Of a stretch of 64,000 nt of DNA, positions 1 to 14,993 are shown in pieces. The stretch comes from Paulinella micropora (lineage: Eukaryota; Cercozoa; Imbricatea; Euglyphida), in NCBI GenBank assembly GCA_009731375.1, contig BJOX01000009.1, forward strand, positions 1,208,968-1,272,967. The letters are read 5' to 3'. A program made the position numbers and the translations under genes. Position 1 is the stretch's first letter. The number at the start of each line of letters is the position of its first letter. The notes under the pieces are model-generated. The model ran no database searches and had not been told where the DNA came from. It saw nothing but the letters and a program-made list of their open reading frames with translations.

Positions 1-27
1 TTGCAGACATGCATGCCATACAACCAC

Positions 28-89
<62 letters not shown>

Positions 90-216
90 ACACACACACA
101 CACACACACACGCACACACACACAGATACAACATACATACATACATACATACATACATACATGTGTACATACATACATACACACATACATACATACTACA
201 TACATATATACATATG

Positions 217-247
<31 letters not shown>

Positions 248-314
248 CATACATACCATGCATGCATACATACATATGTACATACATACATACATACATA
301 CATACATACATACA

Positions 315-345
<31 letters not shown>

Positions 346-802
346 CATACATACATAACATACATACATATGCACACATACATACATACATACATACATA
401 CATACATACATAAACATACATACATAAACATACATACATGCATACATACATACATACATACATATATACATACATACACATACATACATACATACATACA
501 TACATACATACATACATACAGACATACATACATAACATACATACACACATGCATACAAGATCATGCAAGATCTCATACATGCATGCTTACATACATAGAT
601 ACCATACCATACATACATACATGCATACATAGGTACATACATACATACATACATACATATTCATACATACATACATACATACATACATACATACATACAT
701 ACATACATACATAACATACATACACACATACATGCATACATACATACATACATACATAACATACATACATACATAACATACATACATAGCATACATACAT
801 AT

Positions 803-833
<31 letters not shown>

Positions 834-926
834 CATACATACATACATACATACATACATACATGCATATACATACATACATGCATACACACATACATAC
901 ATACATACATACATACATACATACAT

Positions 927-983
<57 letters not shown>

Positions 984-1191
984 CACATACATACATACAT
1001 ACATACATACATACATACATACAGGCACACACACACACACACACATGCACACACACAGATACACACACACACACACATACACACACACATACATACATAC
1101 ATACATACATACATACATACTACATACATACATACATACATACATACATACATACATACTACATACATACATACTTACATGATGCATGCAT

Positions 1192-1232
<41 letters not shown>

Positions 1233-1266
1233 TACACGTGCAATATTATATATATATATACATATA

Positions 1267-1300
<34 letters not shown>

Positions 1301-1809
1301 CATACATGCATACATACATACATGCATATATATATATACATGTATATATATATATATTAGAAATGCTAGCAGTGGCTTAACAAGCCTTAGTCTGTGTGTG
1401 TATGTGCATGCATATGTATTTGTGTGTGTGTGTGTATATGTGTATGTGTATGTATTTGTGAATATGTATGGGGCAGATAAAAACACACACACACAAACCT
1501 AAACAAACGATGTATTTATGTATGTATGTATGTATGTATGTATGTATGTATGTATGTGTGTATGTATGTGAGTGTGCGTGTGTGTGTGTGTGTGTTTGTG
1601 TTTGTGTGTTTGTGCATGTAGGTATGTATGTATGTGTGTGTGTATGCATGTGTATGTATGTGTGTATGTGTGTCTTTGTGTGTGTGTGTGTGTGTGTGTG
1701 TTTGTTTGTCTATGCATGTGTGTTAGTGCATGTGTATGTGTTTATGTATGTATGTATGTATGTATGTATGTATGTTATGTATGTATGTATGTATGTATGT
1801 ATGTATATA

Positions 1810-1872
<63 letters not shown>

Positions 1873-1891
1873 TGTATGCATGTATGTTTCT

Positions 1892-1922
<31 letters not shown>

Positions 1923-2062
1923 CCTGTGTTTGTGTTTGTTTATGTATGCATGCATGTATGTATGTATGTATGTATGTATGTATGTATGTATGTATATATA
2001 TATATATATGTATGCATGTATGTATGTATGTATGTATGTACGTATGTATGTATGTATATATG

Positions 2063-2108
<46 letters not shown>

Positions 2109-2118
2109 TGTATGTGTG

Positions 2119-2192
<74 letters not shown>

Positions 2193-2310
2193 ATACATAT
2201 ACATATAGCTGTACGTAAATATATCCATATACATATACATACACATACACATACACATACACATATCAACATACACATACATTGCATACATATATACATA
2301 CATACATACA
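1..2310. repeat. CATA, CA, TATG, TG and CATATA arrays
   Basis: (CA)n at about 24-126 and 930-1090, (CATA)n at 130-930 and 1090-1180, (TA)n near 1245-1360, (TG)n and (TATG)n at 1395-2115, then CATATA at 2118-2215. The TATG-to-CATA switch near 2115 makes a strand-flip palindrome. The only non-simple stretch is about 1361-1395. No gene is seen. This may be the intron upstream of exon a. Confidence 0.9.
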
Positions 2311-2313
2311 CAG

Positions 2314-2750
2314 ACCCAGGCTGGTTAAGTTGCTTCCAGCCTGTGTCTTCTTATATTACATTACATTATATTACATTACATTACGTTACATTACATTACA
2401 TTACATACATACATACATGCATACATACATACATGCATACACAGACCCAGGCTGGTTAAGTTGCTTCCAGCCTGTGTCTTCTTCGACATGCTTATTCTTA
2501 CATTACATTACATTACATTACATTACATTACATACATACATACATACATACATAAATACATGCATACACAGACCCAGGCTGGTTAAGTTGCTTCCAGCCT
2601 GTGTCTTCTACGACATGCTTATTCTTACATTACATTACATTACATTACATTACATACATACATACATACATGCATACATACATACATACACAGACCCAGG
2701 CTGTTTAAGTTGCTTCCAGCCTCTGTCTTCTTCGACAAGCTTATCTTTAC
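2314..2750 (+). repeat. Four 5'-edge copies of exon a
   Basis: Islands starting at about 2314, 2445, 2572 and 2694, each preceded by (CATA)n and ACACAG exactly as exon a is. Each copies the first 40-57 nt of exon a and then breaks off into a TTACA pentanucleotide array. Each therefore keeps a plausible acceptor but has no donor and cannot serve as a complete exon. One copy has point changes (about 2700-2740), so the copies are not a recent identical expansion. Confidence 0.75.
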
Positions 2751-2811
2751 ATTACATTACATTACATTACATTGCATTACATTACATTACATTACATTAC
2801 ATTACATTACA

Positions 2812-2842
<31 letters not shown>

Positions 2843-2883
2843 CATACATACATACATACATACATACATACATACATACACAG

Positions 2884-2963
2884 ACCCAGGCTGGTTAAGT
2901 TGCTTCCAGCCTGTGTCTTCTTCGATATGCTTGGAGTAGCGCTTGTTTTACCCCTAATGCAAG
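2884..2963 (+). CDS. Exon a: MFS helix 1
   Basis: Exon of 80 nt, one base then 26 codons and one base. The acceptor is ACACAG at the end of a CATA array; the donor is CAAG|GTTATC, leading into a CTAT array. It encodes KLLPACVFFDMLGVALVLPL, matching helix 1 of DHA1-type MFS proteins (a Phe-Asp-x-Leu-Gly-x-x-Leu-x-x-Pro-Leu pattern). It ends in phase 1 with G, which completes a Glu codon with the AA that opens exon b. It contains an inverted repeat CAGGCTGG...CCAGCCTG. It begins with a partial codon, so an earlier exon must exist outside the window or in unreadable repeats. Four truncated copies of its 5' edge lie upstream. Confidence 0.7.
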
Positions 2964-3862
<899 letters not shown>

Positions 3863-3863
3863 G

Positions 3864-4002
3864 AATACTTCAAGCCTGCGGGTCTGACCGTGGCAGCTAG
3901 ATATAGTTACTAGCTTACTTACTTACTTACTTACTTACCTACTTACTTACTTACTTACTTAGAATACTTCAAACGCGCGGATCTGGCAGTTGCTGCTAGA
4001 GA

Positions 4003-4045
<43 letters not shown>

Positions 4046-4113
4046 CTACTTACCTACTTACTTACTTACTTAGAATACTTCAAACGCGCGGGTCTGGCAG
4101 TTGCTGCTAGAGA

Positions 4114-4159
<46 letters not shown>

Positions 4160-4200
4160 GAATACTTCAAACGCGCGGGTCTGGCAGTTGCTGCTAGAGA

Positions 4201-4201
<1 letters not shown>
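3864..4201 (+). repeat. Four 5'-edge copies of exon b in (TTAC)n
   Basis: Islands from about 3864, 3963, 4074 and 4161, each after TTAC repeats ending in AG. They copy the first ~40 nt of exon b, coding EYFKRAGLAVAAR-like residues, then run into TTAC again. The first is the most diverged. They carry an acceptor but no donor. Confidence 0.8.
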
Positions 4202-4237
<36 letters not shown>

Positions 4238-4266
4238 GCTTACTTACTTACTTACTTGCTTACTTG

Positions 4267-4310
<44 letters not shown>

Positions 4311-4311
4311 G

Positions 4312-4389
4312 AATACTTCAAACGCGCGGGTCTAACGGTTGCTGCAAGAGAGCTTTCTTCATCCCTCTTTTCTACCTCTCAAATCGCAG
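4312..4389 (+). CDS. Exon b: loop and start of MFS helix 2
   Basis: Exon of 78 nt: two bases, 25 codons, one base. The acceptor is CTTACTTAG; the donor is GCAG|GTAAAC. It encodes YFKRAGLTVAARELSSSLF then STSQIAG, as expected for the helix 1-2 loop and start of helix 2 in DHA1 transporters. Its first AA joins the G of exon a to give Glu. It ends in phase 1, so the next exon must start with two bases of a codon. It is the only island holding both the 5' part seen upstream and the 3' part seen downstream. That marks it as the intact exon from which both arrays derive. Confidence 0.78.
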
Positions 4390-5151
4390 GTAAACATACA
4401 TACATACATACATACATACATACATACATACATACATACATAACATACATACATGCATATGTCTCCCTCCCTCTTCTCCACCTCTCAAATCGCAGGTAAG
4501 CATACATACATGAATACATACATACATGCATACATACATATATACATACATACATATATACATACATACATACATACATATGTCTTCCTCCCTCTTCTCT
4601 ACCTCTCAAATCGCAGGTAAGCATACATATACACATACATACATACATACATACATAGATACATACATACATACATACATAACATACATACATGCATATG
4701 TCTTTCTCCCTCTTTTCTACCTCTCAAATCGCAGGTAAGCATACATACATACATACATCCATCCATCCATCCATCCATACATACATACATACATACATAC
4801 ATACATACATACATACATAACATACATACATGCATATATCTTCCTCCCTCTTCTCTACCTCTCAAATCGCAGGTAAGCATACATACATACATACATACAT
4901 ACATACATACATACATACATACATACATGCATACATACATAACATACATACATGCATATGTCTTCCTCCCTCTTCTCTACCTCTCAAATCGCAGGTAAGC
5001 ATACATACACACATACATACGTACATACATACATACATACATACATACATGCATACATACATAACATACATACATACATATGTCTTCCTCCCTCGTCTCT
5101 ACCTCTCAAATCGCAGGTTCGCATACATACATACATACATACATACATACA

Positions 5152-5182
<31 letters not shown>

Positions 5183-5330
5183 GTCTTCCTATCTCTTCTC
5201 TACCTTTCAAATCGCAGGTAAGCATACATACACACACACACACATACATACATACATACATACATACATACATACATACATGCATACGTCTTCCTCCCTC
5301 TCAAATCGCAGGTAAGCCAAATCATACATA
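4390..5330 (+). repeat. Eight 3'-edge copies of exon b with donors, in (CATA)n
   Basis: Eight islands repeat the last ~40 nt of exon b plus its donor. AG|GT boundaries are at 4495/4496, 4616/4617, 4734/4735, 4872/4873, 4994/4995, 5116/5117, 5217/5218 and 5311/5312, at 94-138 nt spacing. Seven keep GTAAGC; the one at 5117 reads GTTCGC. The sequence before each boundary is pyrimidine-rich (TCTTCTCTACCTCTC), so each also looks like a 3' splice site directly abutting a 5' splice site. Confidence 0.82.
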
Positions 5331-5340
5331 CATACATACA

Positions 5341-5698
<358 letters not shown>

Positions 5699-5876
5699 GG
5701 ACACCGTGATAGCCCAGTGGTCAAGTTCTACCATCTGGGCCCTGTCGCCAGTTCGATTCCCGTCGGTGCCACCAGTGTTTTCATTGAACATACCGGTCCG
5801 TCTGGAAGTGTTGGAACTGCCCGTGCGGGGGTGTCATTAGAGCCTATCGTCAATTCTTCGTACTCCCCTCACGGGA
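5699..5876 (+). mobile_element. tRNA-derived SINE, copy 1 (cut by gap)
   Basis: Starts with a tRNA-like head. TAGCCCAGTGG fits an RNA polymerase III A box and AGTTCGATTCC a B box, followed by GGTGCCACCA like a tRNA 3' end. The body then shared by all five copies begins, and the copy is cut by the N run at 5877. It follows directly on an (ATT)n array. Confidence 0.75.
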
Positions 5877-6190
5877 NNNNNNNNNNNNNNNNNNNNNNNN
5901 NNNNNNNNNNNNNNNNNNNNNNNNNNNNNNNNNNNNNNNNNNNNNNNNNNNNNNNNNNNNNNNNNNNNNNNNNNNNNNNNNNNNNNNNNNNNNNNNNNNN
6001 NNNNNNNNNNNNNNNNNNNNNNNNNNNNNNNNNNNNNNNNNNNNNNNNNNNNNNNNNNNNNNNNNNNNNNNNNNNNNNNNNNNNNNNNNNNNNNNNNNNN
6101 NNNNNNNNNNNNNNNNNNNNNNNNNNNNNNNNNNNNNNNNNNNNNNNNNNNNNNNNNNNNNNNNNNNNNNNNNNNNNNNNNNNNNNNNNN
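5877..6190. other. Assembly gap (N, 314 bases)
   Basis: Run of N inside SINE copy 1. The fragment at 6191-6211 just after it is the 3' end of the 410-bp family. The missing motif A exon of the transporter could be here. Confidence 0.95.
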
Positions 6191-6254
6191 TAGCTGCATC
6201 AGTACGCCTCAATTATTATTGTTATTAGTATTGTTATTATTATTATTATTATTG

Positions 6255-6301
<47 letters not shown>

Positions 6302-6303
<2 letters not shown>

Positions 6304-6709
6304 AGCCCAATGGCCTCAAGGCGTTTAACTGTGACGCCAACTCATAACCCTTTGGTGGTAGATGCTGGGGAGGAGGGTCGTTGCGCGCGTAAAAGATCTT
6401 AAACTCCGCATATGCTGGTTGATAGCCCAGGACCCAGCAGACACCAGATTGTTATGGGTGGGGTTTCGAGGCAGCTCTAGCAACCGCGCTTGGTGTATGC
6501 ACTTGCACATTCGGTGACGTCTTGCAAGAGGTTGCTGGGACTGCGGAATAACCTCGGCTTAGTGCAGTCTTGCCCTCAGGAGCTCCATCGGTGGCCCCGA
6601 TCATCAGGCGAGAGACTGACACGGGGGGGTGGAGGACCTCGAACAAGGGTATTGGAGGCTTATGTCCGTTGAGGATATGCCATTAGCTGCATCAGTACGC
6701 CTCAGATAT

Positions 6710-6710
<1 letters not shown>
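6302..6710 (+). mobile_element. 410-bp interspersed element, copy 1
   Basis: Non-coding unit from CAGCCCAATGGCC to CGCCTCAGATATAG, flanked on both sides by (ATT)n. It is almost identical to 38404-38813 and partly to 38897-39164; the fragment at 6191-6211 matches its end. A weak B-box-like GGGTTTCGAGGC occurs inside, but no clear A box. Copy number, sharp ends and an ATT tail suggest a retroposon, perhaps a SINE or a LINE 3' end. No protein is apparent. Confidence 0.65.
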
Positions 6711-6776
<66 letters not shown>

Positions 6777-6922
6777 TTGCTATTATTATTATTATTATTA
6801 TTATTATTGTTATTATTATTGTTGTTATTATTGTTGTTATTATTATTATTATTGTTATTATTTTGTTATTACTATTGTCATTATTATTATTGTTGTTGTT
6901 GTTATTATTATCATTGTTGTTG

Positions 6923-6978
<56 letters not shown>

Positions 6979-6998
6979 GCTATTGCTATTGTTATTGC

Positions 6999-7052
<54 letters not shown>

Positions 7053-7056
7053 CATC

Positions 7057-7088
<32 letters not shown>

Positions 7089-7090
7089 TA

Positions 7091-7149
<59 letters not shown>

Positions 7150-7170
7150 AATATTATTATCATTATATTT
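6711..7170. repeat. (ATT)n array with drift
   Basis: ATT repeats with interspersed GTT, GCT and ATC variants between the 410-bp element and SINE copy 2. Confidence 0.95.
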
Positions 7171-7436
7171 GGACACCGTGATAGCCCAGTGGTCAAGTTC
7201 TACCATCTGGGCCCTGTCGCCAGTTCGATTCCCGTCGGTGCCACCAGTATTTTCATTGATCATACCGATCCGTCTGGACCAGTACTTTCATTGAACATAC
7301 CGGCCCGTCTGGAAGTGTTGGAACTGCCCTTGCGGGGGTGTCATTAGAGCTTATCGTCAATTCTTCGTACTCCCCTCACGGGTGAGACGATGGAGGCGCA
7401 TGTGCAGAAATGCATCAGCCATTGACAGAGAAGCAC

Positions 7437-7437
<1 letters not shown>
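7171..7437 (+). mobile_element. tRNA-derived SINE, copy 2 (full length)
   Basis: Complete copy: GGACACCGTG head, A box and B box as in copy 1, a body of about 190 bp ending GACAGAGAAGCACT, then an (ATT)n tail to about 7509. This copy has an internal duplication of the segment ACCAGTATTTTCATTGA at about 7245-7300, absent from copy 5. Flanking ATT on both sides suggests insertion into, or growth from, ATT repeats. Confidence 0.82.
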
Positions 7438-7502
<65 letters not shown>

Positions 7503-7509
7503 TATTATT

Positions 7510-7541
7510 GGACTCAAGGATCGACAGTGAACAACGTGTTG

Positions 7542-7575
<34 letters not shown>

Positions 7576-7712
7576 TGTATGTATATATGTATATTATCAT
7601 GATTATTACTGGACTCAAGTCATGGCTTATCGTGTTGTTTGTATGTATGTAATGTATGTATGTATGTATGTATGTATGTATGTATGTATGTGTGTGTGTT
7701 TATGAATCAACG
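7510..7712. repeat. TATG array with two GGACTCAAG islands
   Basis: Islands at about 7510-7545 and 7609-7640 share GGACTCAAG and CGTGTTG, separated by (TATG)n. By analogy with the other introns they could be exon-edge copies, but no splice site or MFS motif can be read from them. Confidence 0.4.
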
Positions 7713-7859
7713 TTATCGATCACCTCCACAAAATGTGGTCAGGTTACCGATAATTCTACATGCGGCGCGCCAAATTCGACGTGTTTTGCGGGCTCGCCGG
7801 CCCGGCCCGGCCCGGCTCGCCCGCAAAACACGTCAAATTTGTGGCTACTAGCCGCATGA
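7713..7859 (+). mobile_element. Foldback element, copy 1
   Basis: Two successive hairpins. The first pairs TATCGGTCACCTCCACA-type sequence with TGTGG...ACCGATAA-type sequence. The second pairs a ~34-nt arm (GCGCGCCAAATTTGACGTG) with its complement across a GC-rich loop. Outer ends are TTATCG... and ...GCATAA. No coding capacity. Confidence 0.8.
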
Positions 7860-7953
7860 ATACTATTATATATCGCTAGGCGGGGTGGCCTTAGGCGTTT
7901 TAGCGGATTCCGGAAAGTTGTCACGCCAACAGGTGTGTGAAATGATAGTAATA

Positions 7954-8127
7954 TTATGCGGCTAGCCACAAATTTGACGTGTGTATGTATTTATGTATCC
8001 ATGCACCTATATATTATGCCGGCGAGCCCGAGCCGGGCCGGCGGGCCCGCAAAACACGTCAAATTTGGCGCGCCGCATATGTAGTTTTATCGGTAACCTG
8101 ACCACATTTTGTGGAGGTGACCGATAA
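7954..8127 (-). mobile_element. Foldback element, copy 2 (inverted, with insert)
   Basis: Reverse orientation relative to copy 1, 95 bp away. One arm of the large hairpin is interrupted at about 7981-8018 by a TATG-like segment. The two copies around 7860-7953 form an inverted pair. Confidence 0.75.
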
Positions 8128-8219
8128 ATAAATAAGTAAATAAGTAAGTAAGTGAATAAATGAACATGTTTTCATGTCTATACATTTGTGTATTGATGCT
8201 ACCGTAATCCAATGAAGCA

Positions 8220-8234
8220 ATAAGGATACATACA

Positions 8235-8268
<34 letters not shown>

Positions 8269-8631
8269 CATACATACATACATATATACGTACATACATA
8301 CATACATACATACATACATACATACATACATACATACGTACGTACGTACGTGCGTACGTACGGACATAAACATATGCATGCATACATACATGCATACATA
8401 CATGCATACATGCATACATGCATATATGCATACATACATACATACATACATACATACATACATACATACGTACATACATACATATATACATATATACATA
8501 CATACACACATACATACATACATACATACATGCATACATGCATACATACATACATACATACATACATACATGCATACATACATACATACATGCGCGCAAG
8601 CAATCAAATAAAACAATAAAATAAATTATTG

Positions 8632-8683
<52 letters not shown>
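8220..8683. repeat. CATA array ending in poly(A) at a gap
   Basis: (CATA)n with CGTA and GCAT variants to about 8595, then A-rich sequence and a run of about 50 A up to a 10-N gap (8684-8693). The homopolymer at the gap may be an assembly artefact. Confidence 0.9.
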
Positions 8684-8766
8684 NNNNNNNNNNAATATAC
8701 ACTGTTGTCCAGATGCTGCTGTTATCGCTATCATATTAAGGAAAATAAAATAAATAAATCAATATT

Positions 8767-8896
8767 CTTCTTCTTCTTCTTCTTCTTCTTCTTCTTCTTC
8801 TTCTTCTTCTTCTTCTTCTTCTTCTTCTTCTTCTTCTTCTTCTTCTTCTTCTTCTTCTTCTTCTTCTTCTTCTTCTTCTTCTTCTTCTTCTTCTTC
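8767..8896. repeat. (CTT)n array
   Basis: About 43 uninterrupted CTT units. Nothing else seen. Confidence 0.97.
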
Positions 8897-8914
8897 ATTC
8901 GTCTGTCTATACTT

Positions 8915-9000
8915 TTATCGGTCACCTCCACAAAATCTGGTCAGGTTACCGATAAAACTACATATGCGGCACGCCAAATTTAACGTGTTTTGCGGGCTCG
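8915..9000 (+). mobile_element. Foldback element, copy 3 (3'-truncated)
   Basis: Holds the first hairpin and the left arm of the second, and stops at TTTTGCGGGCTCG before the loop. Confidence 0.75.
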
Positions 9001-9089
9001 TAGATGCTGTAATCGTTATGAGAAGTTCAAGAAAAATGAAATAAAAATAAATAAATAAATAAATATACACATATATATACATATATATA

Positions 9090-9132
9090 TATGTTATTAT
9101 CGTTTGGTGGGTTTGCTGTCTCCTACACCATG

Positions 9133-9177
<45 letters not shown>

Positions 9178-9215
9178 GATGTTGTTATTATCGTTCGGCG
9201 GGTCTGCGGTATATA

Positions 9216-9246
<31 letters not shown>

Positions 9247-9365
9247 GTATAGATGTTGTTATTATCGTTCGGCGGGTCTGCGGTATATGTATATATATAT
9301 ATATATATATACATATATATATAGATGTTGTTATTATCGTTCGGCGGGTCTGCGGTATACTACAG

Positions 9366-9410
<45 letters not shown>

Positions 9411-9476
9411 ATTTATCGTTTGGTGGGTTTGCTGTCTCCTACACCATATTATATATATATATACATATATATATAT

Positions 9477-9552
<76 letters not shown>

Positions 9553-9592
9553 TGTTGTTGTTATCGTTCGGCGGGTCTGCGGTATCCTACAG

Positions 9593-9643
<51 letters not shown>

Positions 9644-9710
9644 ATTATCGTTTGGTGGGTTTGCTGTCTCCTACACCATATATGTATATATACACATATA
9701 TACATATGTA

Positions 9711-9748
<38 letters not shown>

Positions 9749-9791
9749 TGTTGTTGTTATCGTTCGGCGGGTCTGCGGTATCCTACACCAT
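9090..9791 (+). repeat. 5'-edge copies of exon c in (TA)n
   Basis: About eight islands (near 9091, 9180, 9253, 9325, 9407, 9552, 9640, 9748) separated by TA arrays. Most follow TATAG and copy the first ~45 nt of exon c before breaking back into TA. Two subfamilies alternate: TTCGGCGGGTCTGCGG and TTTGGTGGGTTTGCTG. Both encode FGG-x-AV. Confidence 0.78.
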
Positions 9792-9799
9792 ATTATATA

Positions 9800-9865
<66 letters not shown>

Positions 9866-9885
9866 TTTTTTTGTGNNNNNNNNNN

Positions 9886-9931
<46 letters not shown>

Positions 9932-9932
<1 letters not shown>

Positions 9933-9980
9933 TGTTGTTATTATCGTTCGGCGGGTCTGCGGTATCCTACACTATTGTTG
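9932..9980 (+). CDS. Exon c: MFS helix 3
   Basis: Exon of 49 nt, 16 codons plus G. The acceptor is TATATATAG; the donor is GTTG|GTATGT. It encodes [17 protein letters not shown] (the last Gly completed by exon d), a typical MFS helix 3 with small residues. It is the first island with both the TATAG acceptor of the upstream array and the GTATGT donor of the downstream array. The initial Met is internal to the protein, since helix 1 is encoded upstream. It starts in phase 0 while exon b ends in phase 1, so one exon (motif A) is missing between them. Confidence 0.75.
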
Positions 9981-11072
9981 GTATGTATGTATGTATGTAT
10001 GTATGTATGTATGTATCTATGCACCTATGTATGTATATGTATTGTTGGGTGTGTGTGTGTGTGTGTATGTATGTATTTATGTCTCTATGCACCTGTGTAT
10101 GTATATGTGTTGTTGTGTGTGTGTGTGTATGTGTGTCTATGTATGTATTATTTGTCTGCGGTATCCTACAACATTGTTGGTATGTATGTATGTATGTATG
10201 TATGTATGTATGTATGTATGTATGCATATGTATTGCGGTATCCTACACCATTGTTGGTATGTATGTATGTATGTATGTATTTACGTATGTATGTATGTAT
10301 GTATCTATGCACCTATGTATGTATATGTATTGTTGAGTGTGTGTGTGTGTGTGTGTCTATGTATGTATTGTTTGTGCTTTTTCCTACACCATTGTTGGTA
10401 TGTATGTATGTATGTATGTATTTATGTATGCATGTATGTATGCATGTATGTATTTATGTATCCATGCACCTATGTATGTATATGTATTGTTGTGTGTGTG
10501 TGTGTGTGTGTGTGTGTATCAATTGTTTGTCTGCGGTATCCTACACCATTGTAGGTATGTATGTATGTATGTATTTATGTATTTATGTATGTATGTATGT
10601 ATGTATGTATGTATGCATATGTATTGATTATCCTACACCATTGCTGGTATGTATGTATGTATGTATGTATGTATGCATATGTATTGTTATGTGTGTGTGC
10701 GTGTGTGTGTATGAATGTATTGTTTGTATGCGTGTGTGTGTATGAATGTATGCATGTGTATGTATGTATGTATGTATGTATTTATGTATGTATGTATGTA
10801 TGTATGTATGCATATGTATTGTTATGGCTGTGTGTGCGTGTGTGTGTATGAATGTATTGTTTGTATGCGTGTGTGTGTATGAATGTATGCATGCGTGTGT
10901 ATGTACGTATTGTTTGTCTGCTGTTTCCTACACCATTTTTGGTATGTATGTATGTATTGTATGTATGTATGTATTGTATGTATGTATTGTATGTATGTAT
11001 GTATGTATGTATGTATTTATGTATGTATGTATGTATTTATGTATCTATGCACCTATGTATGTATGTGTATTG

Positions 11073-11105
<33 letters not shown>

Positions 11106-11225
11106 TATGTATGTATTGTTTGTCTGCTTTTTCCTACACCATTGTTGGTATGTGTGTATGTATTGTATGTATGTATTCGTATATTTATGTATTTATGTAT
11201 GCATGTATGTATGTACATGTATTGT

Positions 11226-11262
<37 letters not shown>

Positions 11263-11349
11263 ATGCATGTATGTATTGTTTGCCTGCTTTCCTACACCAT
11301 TGTATGAACGTATGTATGTATGTATGTATGTATGTAAGTGTATATTCTT

Positions 11350-11382
<33 letters not shown>

Positions 11383-11424
11383 TGTGTGTGTGTCTGTGTG
11401 TGTGTCTGTGTGTGTGTCTGTGTG

Positions 11425-11455
<31 letters not shown>

Positions 11456-11865
11456 TGTCTGTTGCTTCCTACACCATTGTCGGTATGTATTGTATGTATT
11501 GTATGTATGTATGTATGTATGTATGTATGTCATGTATGTCATGTATGTCATGTATGTCATGTATGTCATGTATGTCATGTATGTCATGTATGTCATGTAT
11601 GTCATGTATGTATTGTATGTATTGTATGTATTGTATGTATGAATGTAATGCTTGTCTGCTGTTTCCTACACTGTTGTTGGTATGTATCTATTGTTGTATG
11701 TGCGTGTGTGTGTGTATGTATGTATGTATGTCTGCTGTTTCCTAGAATATTGTTGGTTTGTATGTATTGTTGTGTGTGTGTGTGTGTGTGTGCGTGTGTA
11801 TGTATGTATGTATGTATGATTGTATTGTTTGTCTGCTGTTTCCTACACTATTGTTGGTATGTATC

Positions 11866-11929
<64 letters not shown>

Positions 11930-11931
11930 CT

Positions 11932-11967
<36 letters not shown>

Positions 11968-12050
11968 TATGCATGCATGTATGTATGTATGTATGTATGT
12001 ATGTATGTATGTCTGCTGTTTCCTACACTATTGTTAGTATGTATCTGTTG

Positions 12051-12093
<43 letters not shown>

Positions 12094-12144
12094 AATGTAT
12101 TGTTTGTCTGCTGTTTCTACAGTATTGTTGGTATGTATCTCTTG

Positions 12145-12222
<78 letters not shown>

Positions 12223-12246
12223 TGTTTGTCTGCTGTTTCCTACACT

Positions 12247-12285
<39 letters not shown>

Positions 12286-12291
12286 ATTGTT

Positions 12292-12384
<93 letters not shown>

Positions 12385-12472
12385 TGTGTATATGTGTATG
12401 TATGTATGTATGTATGTATGTATGAATGTATTGTTTGTCTGCTGTTTCCTAGAATATTGTTGGTATGTATCT

Positions 12473-12480
<8 letters not shown>
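9981..12480 (+). repeat. 3'-edge copies of exon c in (TATG)n
   Basis: About sixteen islands carry the core GTATCCTACACCATTGTTG or its drifted form CTGTTTCCTACACTATTGTTG, followed by GTATGT and TATG/TG repeats (for example near 10155, 10237, 10378, 10533, 10626, 10918, 11129, 11460, 11660, 11838, 12015, 12232, 12440). Similarity to exon c falls with distance, and TTG arrays appear from 11870 on. The array fits stepwise growth away from the exon. Confidence 0.75.
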
Positions 12481-12507
<27 letters not shown>

Positions 12508-12564
12508 GTGAGTGTGTGTGTGTGTATGTATGTATGTATGTATGTATGTACGTGTGTATTCATG

Positions 12565-14469
<1,905 letters not shown>

Positions 14470-14499
14470 TTATCTATCTATTTATCTTTCTATCTATCT

Positions 14500-14918
14500 G
14501 TGGGTGTGCTGGGCCCGTGGTGGGGTGCCTTATGTGTGCCTAGCCATACGCCTATAAGTCATATGCCGAAATAGCGACGGGAAGCACAATCCTGTTCCCT
14601 CAGGGTGCCCTTTCTCGCTTGTTGAGCCCGGAATAAAACCCACAGTGCTCTGTCGGTTTATACTAGACTGTCGAACAGTCTCGAAACTCCATCTGCTTAC
14701 TGGGCCCTCTGTAATGGAGGTGGGAGCTCGTTCTGCAAGGGGCGCTTTATGGAACGAGCCCTGGCCCCGCCTGGTACTAGGAAGCTTTGGTATTGCCTGT
14801 ATCAGTCCCTTCCGTGCAAACATCACGGCTTAGCTGGGCATCGGGTTAATACTTTACCCACAGACTTCCTGGTTGACGAAATCAGAAGCTCCTTTTTTCT
14901 GACATTAGTCGATATTTC

Positions 14919-14920
<2 letters not shown>
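14500..14920 (+). mobile_element. (CTAT)-embedded retroposon, copy 1
   Basis: Non-coding ~420-bp unit from TGGGTGTGCTGGGCCCG to GTCGATATTTCAT, directly flanked by CTAT repeats on both sides. Shared with 40085-40690, 44780-45031 and 50505-50978. All copies end at the same 3' point (...TCAT then CTATCTAT) but begin at different 5' points, the signature of 5' truncation by target-primed reverse transcription. No frame is convincing. Confidence 0.75.
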
Positions 14921-14985
<65 letters not shown>

Positions 14986-14993
14986 CATCATAG

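Noticed and set aside
7171-7250. Functional tRNA gene
   Set aside because: A and B boxes are present, but the acceptor stem has an extra base, the arms pair poorly, and the segment is joined to a SINE body in five copies.
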